A program made the translations under genes and the position numbers. Positions 1-11,180 of a stretch of DNA of 64,000 nt are shown here, one piece after another; the first letter of the stretch is position 1, and each line of letters starts with the position of its first letter. The stretch is from the NCBI RefSeq assembly GCF_004342175.1, contig NZ_SMAO01000004.1:434001-498000 (forward strand), written 5' to 3'. Below the pieces are notes generated by a model. The model worked only from the letters and a program-made list of their open reading frames with translations, was not told the DNA's origin and searched no databases. The stretch comes from Thiobaca trueperi. Lineage in GTDB: Bacteria > Pseudomonadota > Gammaproteobacteria > Chromatiales > Chromatiaceae.

Positions 1-50
1 CGCAGCGGGGTGTAATCGGATCCGGTCTCGTGGGGATGGGTCTCGGTCAT
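1..50 (-). CDS. 5' end of a gene running off the left edge, product unknown
   Basis: An ATG at position 50 opens a minus-strand frame, MTETHPHETGSDYTPLR, that is still open at the window edge. It follows the response-regulator stop by 84 bases on the same strand, so it could be the last gene of the sensor-kinase/regulator operon or its target. A modest AGAGG-like ribosome site precedes the ATG. Seventeen residues are too few to assign a family. In other bacteria SSS-kinase/regulator pairs often sit next to acetyl-CoA synthetase or carbon-uptake genes, which is only context. Confidence 0.45.
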   Translation of the reverse strand, partial: MTETHPHETGSDYTPL

Positions 51-134
51 GACGGGCCTCTGAGTCTGCATTCAGCGATGGAACCGCAACGGTGCAGGGT
101 CGCACAGGAGATGCCGGGCAGACTTGTGCCAGGG

Positions 135-509
135 TCATCCGGTCAGCGCCAGCAGTTCCTTCACCTTATCAACCAGATCCCGGGTCGAAAACGGTTTGGG
201 CATATAGGCATCGGCACCGAGCGCAAGCCCTTTGTTCTGCTCGGCCTCACGTCCTTTGGCAGTGAGCATCAGAATCCGGGTGCCGGCAAGGGTCGGATCG
301 CCGCGCACCGCTTCCAGCACCGCGAAGCCGTCGAGCTTGGGCATCATGACATCGAGCACCACCAAGTCCGGTCGATGCGTCCGCACCGCCGCCAGACCGG
401 CCTCGCCATCGCGCGCCACGCGCACCTCATGGCCCTCGCGCATCATCAGAAATTCGAGTGAAATAACGATATTGGGCTCGTCGTCGACGATCAGGATGCG
501 TTTGCTCAT
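135..509 (-). CDS. Single-domain response regulator (CheY-like receiver)
   Basis: A 124-residue stand-alone receiver. The acidic pair D9/D10, phospho-acceptor D53 in the VLDVMMPKLDG segment, the conserved T83 and K105 (MPKPFS) are all present, and the protein ends just after the fifth helix, so there is no output domain. The start is the ATG at 509, 10 bases after the stop of the upstream SSS-type kinase; a longer in-frame extension upstream overlaps the kinase and is not needed. Spacing and orientation indicate it is the partner of that kinase. With no DNA-binding or enzymatic domain, it must act by protein contact or pass phosphate to another protein. Confidence 0.93.
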   Translation of the reverse strand: MSKRILIVDDEPNIVISLEFLMMREGHEVRVARDGEAGLAAVRTHRPDLVVLDVMMPKLDGFAVLEAVRGDPTLAGTRILMLTAKGREAEQNKGLALGADAYMPKPFSTRDLVDKVKELLALTG

Positions 510-519
510 GATGATGCCT

Positions 520-3312
520 TCAGTCGATGGAGTCCGCAGGATGGGCAGGGAGATCGAAGCAGAGAGTAGCACCTTTTTGGGGCGTGTTTTCAGCCCAGAT
601 GCGACCGCCCAGATTGTCGATGATCTGACGGCTGATAGGTAATCCCAGGCCGGTTCCTGCCGGCTTGGCTCCGCCGATGGCGGACTGGCGGAATTTCTCG
701 AACACCAGATCCAGTTCGCCCTCGGGAATGCCGGGACCATTGTCGGTGACACAGACCCGCCAGTGCGCCACGACCGGCGCGGTTTCGGGCTCAGATGCCG
801 GATCCGTGGCCGGGGGTGGCGCGGGAAAGAGCCGGATCTCCAGCCGACCGGTGTCAGTCGGGGCGAATTTGGCGGCGTTCGAGAGCAGATTCACCAGCAC
901 CTGGACCAGCCGGTCGCGATCACCCCAGACGACCGCCGGCTGCGGGTGCAGCGCCAGACTGAGCTGGATGCCGCGATCCTTGATGAGCTGCCCGGTCGCC
1001 GAGACCGCCTGTTCGATCACCCCTTGCAGTGAGACCGCCTCGGTGAGCCAGTCGGCGTGACCGGATTCGATCTTGGCCAGATCCAGCACCTGATTGACCA
1101 GACGCGACAGGCGCTCGGTTTCGCTGACCAGGATGCCGAGAAAATGCTGGCGCTGATCCAGCGCGATCTTGGGATCGTCGCAGAGGATCTCGGAGAAGGC
1201 ACGGATGGAGGCCAGCGGGGTGCGCAGCTCATGGGTGACCGAGGACATGAAGTCGTCCTTCAGCCGATCCAGCTCGGTCAGCCGCAGATTGGCCGCGCGC
1301 AGTTCGGTGGTCGCGGCTTCCAGTGCCTGTGACTTCTGCTCCAGTTCGTGGCTGTAGGCGCGGATCTGCGAGGCTTCATCGAGAATATCCAGCACCTCGT
1401 CGAGACCCAGGGTTTCCTCCTGCGTGACCGAGGCCACCATCACCCGCGCCGAGGCGCCGCCAATGGCGCCGGACAGGAGCGTTTCGGCGAAATAGACGGT
1501 CTCGGCGTCAGCAGGCAGATCGGCGGGCAGCTCGACGCCGCGCGAGCGCGCATAGCGTGCGAACTCGTCGCGGGTGCGCGCGACACCGAGAAAACGCTCG
1601 GCCAGCGCCATCAGTTCGGCGATCTCGGCGCGACCGCGCCAGCGCGGGGCGCTGGTCGGACGACGCTGGTGCAGCGCATCGACAAAGATGCGCGCCTGCG
1701 CCGCCTCGGCGACATTCGGCTCACGTAGCGAGGAGACCAGCAGAAAAGCGCCGAGATTGGCCGTCAGGCTCCAGAAGAGTCCGTGGGTGATCTCGTTCCA
1801 GCCGGTCAGACCGAAGAGCGCGAGCGGGGCGAGAAAATCCAGTCCGCCGGGACCGGACTCCATGAAGGCGGGCGGGAGCCAGCCGGATTTGGCGAAGGAG
1901 GGCAGCAGCAGGGTGTAGATCCAGACCAGAAAACCGGCCAGCAGACCGGCCATGGCCCCCTCGCGGGTGCCGCCGCGCCAGTAGAGTCCGCCGAGCACCG
2001 CTGGCGCGAACTGGGCGACGGCGACGAAGCTGATGAGTCCGATGCTGACCAGCGCGTAAGCCTCGCCAGCAAAGCGGTAATAGAGATAGCCGAGCACCAG
2101 GATGACGACGATGGCCCCGCGCCGGATGTTGAGCAGCAGCCGTCCCAGATCCGCGTCGGGCGGACGGCGGCGCCAGCGGTGCAGCAGCGCGGGCAGGACG
2201 AGATCGTTGCTGACCATGGTCGAGAGTGCGATGGTTTCGACGATGACCATTCCGGTTGCCGCCGACAGCCCGCCAATGAACACCAGCAGCGCCAGCCAGG
2301 GCTGTTCCAGCAGGATCGGCAGGGTCAGCATGAAGGTATCCGCGTCCACCCGGCCATCCGGGAAGGCCGTCAGCCCGGCGATGGCGATGGGGATCACGAA
2401 GAGATTGATCAGCAGCAGATAGAGTGGGAACAGCCAGATGGCACGGCGGATGTGGCGCTCGTCGCTGTTCTCGACCACGGCGACCTGGAACTGACGCGGT
2501 AGCAGCATGACCGCGAACGCCGCCAGCAGCGAGATCGCGAACCAGTCCTGAGCGGGCGCGAAGCCGGGCTCCAGCAGCGGCTCAAGCCGCGCGGCAAGCT
2601 GGACCTCATCGCCGCTGCCGGGCAGCGCCGAGCCGCTCACGCCGAGCAGCGTCAAGGTCACGAACAGACCCACGGCCAGAAAGGCGACGAGCTTGACGAT
2701 GGATTCAAAGGCCACCGCCGCCACCAGTCCCTCGTGACGTTCGCTGGCATCCAGTTGACGGGTGCCGAAGAGGATGGTGAAGGCCGCAAGCAGCAGCGCC
2801 ACGATAAAAGCAGTATCGGTCCAGAAGGGCAGGGCGGATGTCGAGTCCGGCATCCGCACCTCTGGATAATGCTGGAGGATGGTGAAGCTCCAGGCGATGG
2901 CCTTGAGTTGCAGCGCGATATAGGGCACGACGCCGATGACCGCGATGATCGTCACCAGCCCGCCGAGCGCCTGACTCTTGCCATAGCGCGAGGCGATGAA
3001 ATCGGCAATGGAGGTGATGCGTTCGGACTTGCTGACCCGCACCATCTTGAGCAGCAGCGAACCCCAGAGCAGGGCGATCAGGGTCGGCCCGAGATAAATG
3101 GGCAGAAAACCCAGACCGTTATCGGTGGCACGCCCGACACTGCCGTAAAAGGTCCAGGCGGTGCAGTAGACCGCCAGCGACAGGGCATAGACGGTTGGAT
3201 GCGCGATGACCGAACGCCCCTGATCGGCGCGTCGATCCGCCCAGTAGGCAATCGCGAACAACAGGGCCAGATAGATGAATGAAGCGCCAATGATGAGTGG
3301 CCCGGTCATCAT
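520..3312 (-). CDS. Sodium/solute symporter-fused sensor histidine kinase (CbrA/CrbS-like)
   Basis: 930 residues. Residues about 1-530 form a polytopic domain with some 13 hydrophobic segments resembling the SSS (sodium:solute symporter) family. A linker with a coiled-coil-like stretch (about 645-685) leads to HisKA with phospho-acceptor H694 (SVTHELRTPL) and a HATPase domain with an N box (LLSNAAKF), G1 (DNGPGIP) and G2 (GTGLGL). The architecture matches CbrA/CrbS kinases, which sense nutrient transport or carbon/acetate status and control carbon use. No C-terminal receiver is fused. The start is the first of two tandem ATGs, 13 bases after the small membrane gene; the cognate receiver follows directly. 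The ligand cannot be deduced. Confidence 0.93.
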   Translation of the reverse strand: MMTGPLIIGASFIYLALLFAIAYWADRRADQGRSVIAHPTVYALSLAVYCTAWTFYGSVGRATDNGLGFLPIYLGPTLIALLWGSLLLKMVRVSKSERITSIADFIASRYGKSQALGGLVTIIAVIGVVPYIALQLKAIAWSFTILQHYPEVRMPDSTSALPFWTDTAFIVALLLAAFTILFGTRQLDASERHEGLVAAVAFESIVKLVAFLAVGLFVTLTLLGVSGSALPGSGDEVQLAARLEPLLEPGFAPAQDWFAISLLAAFAVMLLPRQFQVAVVENSDERHIRRAIWLFPLYLLLINLFVIPIAIAGLTAFPDGRVDADTFMLTLPILLEQPWLALLVFIGGLSAATGMVIVETIALSTMVSNDLVLPALLHRWRRRPPDADLGRLLLNIRRGAIVVILVLGYLYYRFAGEAYALVSIGLISFVAVAQFAPAVLGGLYWRGGTREGAMAGLLAGFLVWIYTLLLPSFAKSGWLPPAFMESGPGGLDFLAPLALFGLTGWNEITHGLFWSLTANLGAFLLVSSLREPNVAEAAQARIFVDALHQRRPTSAPRWRGRAEIAELMALAERFLGVARTRDEFARYARSRGVELPADLPADAETVYFAETLLSGAIGGASARVMVASVTQEETLGLDEVLDILDEASQIRAYSHELEQKSQALEAATTELRAANLRLTELDRLKDDFMSSVTHELRTPLASIRAFSEILCDDPKIALDQRQHFLGILVSETERLSRLVNQVLDLAKIESGHADWLTEAVSLQGVIEQAVSATGQLIKDRGIQLSLALHPQPAVVWGDRDRLVQVLVNLLSNAAKFAPTDTGRLEIRLFPAPPPATDPASEPETAPVVAHWRVCVTDNGPGIPEGELDLVFEKFRQSAIGGAKPAGTGLGLPISRQIIDNLGGRIWAENTPQKGATLCFDLPAHPADSID

Positions 3313-3325
3313 CGTCTTTATCCGC

Positions 3326-3526
3326 TCAGTCGCGGCCTCGGGTCAGGATCCAGGCGGCGAGCAGGATGATCGCCGCCCAGGTCATGAAGAGATAAATAAA
3401 CAGAATCGGCACCCCCAGCCAGTGGCCCATGGCCTCGAACTGCAACGCCAGCGGCGAGAACCAGAGCAGCAGTCCGCCCAGGAAGAGGATCAGCAGGCGC
3501 TGGCGAAGGAGGGTGGCGCGGAGCAT
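3326..3526 (-). CDS. Small two-helix membrane protein upstream of the SSS kinase
   Basis: A 66-residue protein with two hydrophobic segments, roughly residues 11-30 and 38-60, separated by a short polar loop and ending in TRGRD. It sits 13 bases upstream of the SSS-domain kinase on the same strand. Pseudomonas has a comparable small gene, cbrX, just upstream of cbrA, reported to be translationally coupled to it, and many SSS transporters have small membrane partners. I infer a role in assembly, stability or translational coupling of the kinase. No catalytic motif is visible. The assignment as a real gene rests on its position, its clean double-TM pattern and its length. Confidence 0.75.
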   Translation of the reverse strand: MLRATLLRQRLLILFLGGLLLWFSPLALQFEAMGHWLGVPILFIYLFMTWAAIILLAAWILTRGRD

Positions 3527-3551
3527 ATACCTGTTCCAGTCGAAAACCGGA

Positions 3552-5219
<1,668 letters not shown>

Positions 5220-5460
5220 GGGTGATGCGATTCGGTTCTGTTGGATGTCGTCTTTGTTAAAGAGGCGCGGCGGCGGATGCTGGCAATGAGCACGGCCCCG
5301 CTGCTGATGTGCATTCTGCGTGGTCGAGGCTGAAATGTCCAAGCTGCGCCATCGCGCCATCGGTCGTCAGCGGAGCAGAGCATGTCTCTCGGCAGGAATA
5401 TCCGATAAATGCGCCAGGACAAGAGCTGGAGTCAAGCGCAGCTTTCCGAACGGACCGGCA

Positions 5461-7695
5461 TCAAGATCGGCCATATCTCGACTCTGTAGAAGGACGAAGG
5501 AAATCCAACTCTCTCGACGATCTACAAGTGAGATTGCTAAGGGTGCAATCCGCCCCACAGACGATTCCGGGCAGGTCGCTGGTGATCGCACCATTTCCAT
5601 CCTTGATGACCGTCAGCAAGGGTCGCGTGAAGTTGGCGATGACGATGCGAGCGGCGTTCATGGTCACTTTGCATTGCTTGGGGTTGTTCGCAAGCGGGGT
5701 GCAGCCTGTCCAGCCGACAAATGTCGAGCCGGCAGTTGGCGTAGCTGTCAGGGTGACTTCTGCGCCTTGACGAAGATTGGCAACACAGCTGGATCCGCAA
5801 GCAATGCCTGCGGGATTGCTGCTGACGGTGCCCAACCCCACCCCGCTCCGATAGACCGTGAGAGCAAATGTCCCGGCTGTCGTGGTATTAAACCTGGCCT
5901 TGACACTCTTGGATCCATTCATGGTCACCGTACATTGTTTCGGATTGGTTGCGACCGGAGTGCAGCCCGTCCAGCCAGCGAAACTGGAACCCTTGGCCGG
6001 GGCGGCCGTGAGTGTCACCTGGGCGTTGAGGTTATAGGGCTGGTTGCAATCGATCCCGCAATTGATGCCGGGCGCGGTGACACGGCCCGAGCCGGTGCCG
6101 GTCTTGGTGACCGTGATCTGCGGGCGGATAAATTTGGCGGTCACATTTCGGGCCATCGTCATGTTGACCGTACAGGTACCACTGCTGTTGGTGCACGCCC
6201 CTGACCAGCCAGCGAACATGCCGCCAGTTGCCGGAGTCGCGGTGAGGGTCACGCGGGTGCCGGTGGCATAATTTGCAGTGCAGGCTGTCCCGCAGTTGAT
6301 CCCCGCCGGGTCGCTGGTCACGGTGCCATCGCCGGCTTTGCTGACCGAGAGCGGGAAGCGGGCCAGACCCTTTACGAATGCTGCGCTGACAGTCTGAGCA
6401 GACGTCATCTTGACCGTACAGGATCCGGCTCCCGCACAGCCTCCGCCGCTCCAGCCGTTGAACTGATAGCCGCTCGCCGGGGTGGCTGTCAGGGTTACCG
6501 TCGTTCCAGTCGCGAAACTGGCTGTGCAATCGTCCCCGCAGTCGATGCCAGCCAGATCGCTGGTCACTCGGTGATTGTCACCGCCGGTCTTCAAAACCGT
6601 CAAATCAAACACCTGCCCGCCGCGCACGAAGCGAGTGGCAAAGCCCGTGCCTTTGCAATGACCATAGTCAGCGGAAACCTTACCGCTGTTGAAATCGACG
6701 CACCACAGCCACGAACCAGTCGAAGAGGACCAGAATTCCAGCGAGGGGGTATTGGGAAAGTAAGTGAGATCAATGCTGGGGGCATCGTGGCTGTAATCGA
6801 CCAGGGATTGCAGTTCCTTGGCATTGGGAAGGCGCCAGTCGCTGTAGCCGCCCAAGCGTGAATCCTTGGCAGCAGTCAGGGCTTGCTGCCAGGTCAGTCC
6901 AGTGTTGGCCTGACCTGTGCAATGGCTGACATCCTGTCCTTCGCTGCATTTCCCCCACATGAGTCCCGTGGCGTGGTCAACGACGGTACCATTCCCATTA
7001 TCAACGAAACGGGACTCAGTCGATTGTCTGCCGCGTACGAGGCGTACACCTCTCTCGTTATTTTTGGAAACGACGTAGACGCCTCCAAAACCGTAAAAGA
7101 CCTCCCAAGCGACATTGGACGGATCGCGGGCGCCAGAAGAGGAAGACCAGAAATCCGATGCCGGTCGATTGCGGCCGTCTGGAGTATTAGGGAAATAATC
7201 GACATCGATCGTAGGGCCGGGATAGGTGCGACTGTAATCGACAATCCCCGTCAGCTCTTTCACGCTGGGAAGGCGCCAGTCCTGAAAACCGCAAAGGCCG
7301 ATCGCGTTGACGTCCTGAGCGTACTCCTCGGTGTCTTGCCAGCTAAAGGTTGAATCCTTGTCATGCAAACCGCCGTCGTCGGTTTTGACCTCCCAGGTCA
7401 ACCCGGTGACGTTATCGCGCACACAGACATGATTAATGGCGTCGGCCGGCAGGGCATTGCCGTCGGCATCAAGCTTGGTGAAATCAAAGCCGTTGGTGCC
7501 GTATTCAGCATCCTGACCGGGAAAATTCGCAACCGGACAGGGTAGTCCGCCTTGGCTCCCATCCGAGCAGGTCTTTACCCCGGTATCATTGAGTGCAGCC
7601 AGCGATGGCGTGAGGCACGCGAGCCAGCCGGCCAAGAGCCAGCCTCCAAATCCAGCCACGCGATGAGGCAAAATCAAGCGATGCGGTAGTGACAT
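5461..7695 (-). CDS. Secreted DUF1566 (Lcl-type) protein with InlB-like repeats, C-terminus truncated
   Basis: 744 residues from the ATG at 7695. The N-terminus has a signal-like segment ending near SLAAL. Two DUF1566/Lcl_C modules follow, each with a W-x-DWRLP core (CGFQDWRLPSVKEL and YSDWRLPNAKEL), a D-Y-F-PNTP motif and an FWSSS motif. Four complete Cys-containing repeats of about 75-85 residues then follow (pattern SDPAGINCG...VTLTATP...F.GWSG...CTV.M). They resemble divergent InlB B-repeats seen in extracellular proteins. A fifth repeat starts (IVCGADCTLSNL) but breaks off, and the last 25 or so residues do not fit the repeat. It is likely exported and possibly surface or adhesion related; the molecular function is unknown. 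The break suggests a deletion or frameshift at the 3' end. Confidence 0.85.
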   Translation of the reverse strand: MSLPHRLILPHRVAGFGGWLLAGWLACLTPSLAALNDTGVKTCSDGSQGGLPCPVANFPGQDAEYGTNGFDFTKLDADGNALPADAINHVCVRDNVTGLTWEVKTDDGGLHDKDSTFSWQDTEEYAQDVNAIGLCGFQDWRLPSVKELTGIVDYSRTYPGPTIDVDYFPNTPDGRNRPASDFWSSSSGARDPSNVAWEVFYGFGGVYVVSKNNERGVRLVRGRQSTESRFVDNGNGTVVDHATGLMWGKCSEGQDVSHCTGQANTGLTWQQALTAAKDSRLGGYSDWRLPNAKELQSLVDYSHDAPSIDLTYFPNTPSLEFWSSSTGSWLWCVDFNSGKVSADYGHCKGTGFATRFVRGGQVFDLTVLKTGGDNHRVTSDLAGIDCGDDCTASFATGTTVTLTATPASGYQFNGWSGGGCAGAGSCTVKMTSAQTVSAAFVKGLARFPLSVSKAGDGTVTSDPAGINCGTACTANYATGTRVTLTATPATGGMFAGWSGACTNSSGTCTVNMTMARNVTAKFIRPQITVTKTGTGSGRVTAPGINCGIDCNQPYNLNAQVTLTAAPAKGSSFAGWTGCTPVATNPKQCTVTMNGSKSVKARFNTTTAGTFALTVYRSGVGLGTVSSNPAGIACGSSCVANLRQGAEVTLTATPTAGSTFVGWTGCTPLANNPKQCKVTMNAARIVIANFTRPLLTVIKDGNGAITSDLPGIVCGADCTLSNLTCRSSRELDFLRPSTESRYGRS

Positions 7696-8063
7696 AGGAC
7701 GATGATCTCCAGATTGATTGCAAATACCGCCGGTACAGAATCTACAGCCCACCATCTACCGCCTCGCGCGGCGGCAGTTGCTTGACATGATAAAGAATGG
7801 CATCTGGTTTTGCTAAAGGTACGAGTGCCGAGTTAGGTGAACTGACGATACTCGAGCGTCAAAACCAGCAGTTTTTTAGTGGTCGGGTTCATCGTAACCG
7901 GCATGGGTGTGGTCATCGCCGCCCAGCGGTATCTACCATCAGATCTGCGAATCAAACCAGAATCAGGCGGTCGTCATCACTGAATTGAAGCTGATGTCGC
8001 CAATTTTGTCTGTACTGCATCTGATGGGCATGACCGTAGATCGCAGACACATTGGCTTATGAT
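7696..8063. other. Intergenic region, no gene seen
   Basis: A 368-base gap between the start of the DUF1566 gene and the stop of an RND pump, both on the minus strand, so it should hold the DUF1566 promoter and the end of the RND operon transcript. A short frame on the plus strand (7797-7988) has unremarkable composition and no ribosome site. A TTGACA hexamer near 7773 lacks a convincing -10 partner. The end next to the pump (8055-8080) is AT-rich but I see no strong hairpin. Confidence 0.5.
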
Positions 8064-11000
8064 TTAAAATGATTTTTCTTTTCCCGTTTCATCCGTTCGC
8101 ACCCGGAACCAGAGCGCATAGAGCGCTGGCAGGAAGAGCAGCGTGATGGCGGTGCCGACGATGATGCCGCCGATCAGCACATAGGCGAGCGGTCCCCAGA
8201 AGGTATCGGTCGTCAGTGGGATGAAGGCAAAGACAGCCGCAGCGGCGGTCAGCACCACGGGACGCGCGCGTCCGACCGTTGCCTCCACCACGGCAGCGGC
8301 TGAGGCCATGCCCTGCGCCAGATTGTCCTCGATCTGTTTGGCCAGGATCAGCGTGTTGCGCATCAGGATTCCGGCCAGGCCGATGAGCCCCAGGAGCGCG
8401 ACGAAGCCGAACGGCTTGTCTGCGATCAACAGGGCCAGGGTTGCGCCGATGATCCCCAGCGGCGCGGTGGCCACCACCATGAAGGTGCCGGAGAAGCTGC
8501 GCATCTGGAGCATGATGACCGTCAGCATCAGCGCCAGCATGATGGGCTGCACCCGCTGGATCGACGCATCGGCCTTGCCCGACTGCTCCACGGCGCCGCC
8601 GATGTCGATGCGGTAGCCATCCGGCAGTTGCGCCCGCAGCGGTTCGAGTTGGCTCCAGATGTCCAGGGTCACATCGGGCGGCTGGGCATCGACGACCTCC
8701 GCGTTGATGGCGATGAAGGGTTCGCGGTTGTAACGCTTGAGCACCGGATCCTCGAATTCGATCGATAGCACGCCGGCCTGAGCCAGCGGGATGCGGCGTC
8801 CGTCCTGGGTCTTGAGATTGAGGTCAGCAAGCGTGCCGGCGCGCGCCGTTTCGTTGGGCAGGCCGCGCAGCACGAGCTGGACGTTGCGGACATCCTCGCG
8901 GATCTCGGTCGCAACCAGACCGGACAGCTCGTATTGCAGTTGCCCGGCGAGTTCGCGCGGGGTCAGGCCGATCAGACGCAGCCGATCCGGATCCAGCGCG
9001 AGCCGTGCCACCGGCGCCCGTTCGCCCCATTCCAGATGCGCGTCCCGTGTGTGGGGATGGGCGGCGACCTGGTCGCGCAGCCGGTCGGCGATCTCGCGCA
9101 GTTTCAGGGGATCCGCTCCCACCACCCGAAAAGTCACCGGCCAGATCACCGGCGGTCCATAGAGCAGCTTGTGCACCCGCACCCGCGCCTCGGGAAACTC
9201 ACCCGCTTCGATCCGCGTCTGCATCTGATTGATGAGCGCATCGCGCGCCGCCGGACTCTCGGCGACCGCGATCAGCTTGGCAAAACCGGGATTGGGCAGC
9301 TCGGGATTCAGTGCCAGGAAAAAGCGCGGTGCACCCGCACCGATGTAGGTCGATAGTGAGCGCAATCCAGGCGCCTCCCGCAGACTGGACTCAACCCGAT
9401 CCGTTACCGCCAGCGTCGCGCGGATGCCGCTGCCTTCCGGCAGGGTGATGTCGATCAGCACCTCGGGCCGATCCGAACTCGGGAAGAACTGCTTTTGCAC
9501 CGGGCCGGCCAGACCGGCGATGGCGAGCGCCAGCAGGCCGAAGGTCGCGGCCACCACCCAACGCTTGTAACGCACGCAGCCCCGGATCAGGGTGCGCAGG
9601 CGTCGATAGCGCGGCGAGTCGTAGACGGCGTCGTGACTCGCCGCCGCGACCTTGGGCGCACGCAGGAGCACCGTGCCCAGATAGGGCGTGAAGGTCACCG
9701 CCACCAGCCAGGAGACCAGCAGCGCGAAGGACAGCACCCAGAAGATGTTGCCGGCATATTCGCCGACGCCCGACTGTGCGAAACCGATGGGGACGAAACC
9801 CACGACCGTCACCAGGGTGCCGCTCAGCATGGGCGCGGCCGTGACTGTCCAGGCATGGGCGGCGGCGCGCAGACGGTCCCAGCCTTCCTCCATCTTCACC
9901 AGCATCATTTCGATGGCGATGATGGCGTCGTCCACCAGCAGACCGAGGGCGATGATGAGCGCCCCGAGCGAGACCCGATCCAGATTGACGCCCCGGATCA
10001 GCATCAGCAGAAAGGTCAGCCCCAGGGTCAGGGGGATGGCGATGCCCACGACCAGACCGGCGCGCCAGCCCAGGGCGACGAAGCTGACCAGCATCACCAC
10101 CCCGACCGCGACCAGGAATTTGATCTGGAAAAGGTTGACGGCATGGGCGATGGCGTCGGCCTGGTTGGTGATGGGCGTGAGGGCGATGCCCAGCGGCAGG
10201 TCCGACTCCAGACTGGCGGCGAGATCAGCGAGACGGGCGCCCAGTTCCAGGCCGTTGTCGCCGCGTCGCATCACCACCCCGAGCAGCACCGCATCCTCAC
10301 CGCCGGCGCGGATCAGATAGCCGGGCGGATCTTCGTAGCCGCGTTCGACGCTGGCGATCTCGCCCAGACGGATGAGTCGCCGGTCCTGATCCGAACCCAC
10401 CCGCAGCGGCACCGCGCGGATCGCCTCCAGGTCATCGAGTCCGCTTTCCAGACGCAGATAGATGCGTGGCCCCGAGGTTTCGATCAGACCCGCCGGCAGG
10501 AGCCGGTTCTGCGCATCCAGGGCGTCCTTCACCGTTTCGGGGGTCAGTCCGAGCGTGGCGAGACGGGTCTGATCGAACTCGACGAAGATCCGCTGCGGAC
10601 GCTCGCCGAGCACGCGGACCTTCTGCACCCCCTCGACCCGCGCGAGCCGGTCGCGGATGCGTTCGGCCTCACGCACCAGCAGGCGCGGCGGCAGATCCGG
10701 CGCGGACAGGGCATAGAGCGCGAAATAGACATCGGAGAATTCGTCGTTGACGAAGGGGCCCTGCACGCCTGCCGGCAGGCTGGACATCGCGTCCAGCATC
10801 CGCTTGCGCACCTGATAGAAGAGATCCGGCACCTTCGGCGAGGGCGTGTAATCCTGGAACTCGACCAGCATATCCACCCGTCCGGGACGCGCGGTCGTCC
10901 CCACTTTGTAGAAATAATCCACTTCGGAAATGCGCTTCTCCAGCGGATCGGCGACCAGATCCTGCATCTGTTGCGCGCTGGCCCCCGGCCAGGTCGCCGA

Positions 11001-11180
11001 CACCACCATCACCCGCACGGTAAAGGCCGGATCCTCCGCCCGTCCCAGTTGCAGAAAGGCAAGCAGACCGGCGATGGCCGTCGCCAGGATGAAAAAGAGC
11101 GTCACCGACCGCTCGCGCGCCGCCAGCGCCGAGAGATTGAAGCCGGATGTCCTGGGGTTTGAATGCTGTGAACGACTCAT
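8064..11180 (-). CDS. RND efflux transporter permease (HAE1/TriC-like)
   Basis: A 1038-residue inner-membrane proton antiporter. It has the RND layout: a first TM after a short cytoplasmic N-terminus, a large periplasmic loop with porter/docking subdomains, TM2-6 with the proton-relay motif LLVDDAI in TM4, a second periplasmic loop, and TM8-12. The segments GRAEDPAF and ATWPGASAQQMQDLVADPLEKRI are typical of the TriC/VexF-like branch of HAE1 pumps. Length fits the family. Its ATG overlaps the stop of the adaptor gene by ATGA, so the two are translationally coupled. No outer-membrane factor lies next to it; a TolC encoded elsewhere is presumed. The substrate is not predictable. Confidence 0.94.
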   Translation of the reverse strand: MSRSQHSNPRTSGFNLSALAARERSVTLFFILATAIAGLLAFLQLGRAEDPAFTVRVMVVSATWPGASAQQMQDLVADPLEKRISEVDYFYKVGTTARPGRVDMLVEFQDYTPSPKVPDLFYQVRKRMLDAMSSLPAGVQGPFVNDEFSDVYFALYALSAPDLPPRLLVREAERIRDRLARVEGVQKVRVLGERPQRIFVEFDQTRLATLGLTPETVKDALDAQNRLLPAGLIETSGPRIYLRLESGLDDLEAIRAVPLRVGSDQDRRLIRLGEIASVERGYEDPPGYLIRAGGEDAVLLGVVMRRGDNGLELGARLADLAASLESDLPLGIALTPITNQADAIAHAVNLFQIKFLVAVGVVMLVSFVALGWRAGLVVGIAIPLTLGLTFLLMLIRGVNLDRVSLGALIIALGLLVDDAIIAIEMMLVKMEEGWDRLRAAAHAWTVTAAPMLSGTLVTVVGFVPIGFAQSGVGEYAGNIFWVLSFALLVSWLVAVTFTPYLGTVLLRAPKVAAASHDAVYDSPRYRRLRTLIRGCVRYKRWVVAATFGLLALAIAGLAGPVQKQFFPSSDRPEVLIDITLPEGSGIRATLAVTDRVESSLREAPGLRSLSTYIGAGAPRFFLALNPELPNPGFAKLIAVAESPAARDALINQMQTRIEAGEFPEARVRVHKLLYGPPVIWPVTFRVVGADPLKLREIADRLRDQVAAHPHTRDAHLEWGERAPVARLALDPDRLRLIGLTPRELAGQLQYELSGLVATEIREDVRNVQLVLRGLPNETARAGTLADLNLKTQDGRRIPLAQAGVLSIEFEDPVLKRYNREPFIAINAEVVDAQPPDVTLDIWSQLEPLRAQLPDGYRIDIGGAVEQSGKADASIQRVQPIMLALMLTVIMLQMRSFSGTFMVVATAPLGIIGATLALLIADKPFGFVALLGLIGLAGILMRNTLILAKQIEDNLAQGMASAAAVVEATVGRARPVVLTAAAAVFAFIPLTTDTFWGPLAYVLIGGIIVGTAITLLFLPALYALWFRVRTDETGKEKSF

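Noticed and set aside
7773..7800. TTGACA near 7773 as a promoter for a plus-strand gene
   Set aside because: No recognisable -10 at a proper distance and no credible plus-strand gene downstream.
9495..11162. A 555-codon plus-strand frame opposite the first RND pump
   Set aside because: Gln/His/Arg-rich low-complexity translation typical of antisense frames; the minus-strand pump has all RND motifs.
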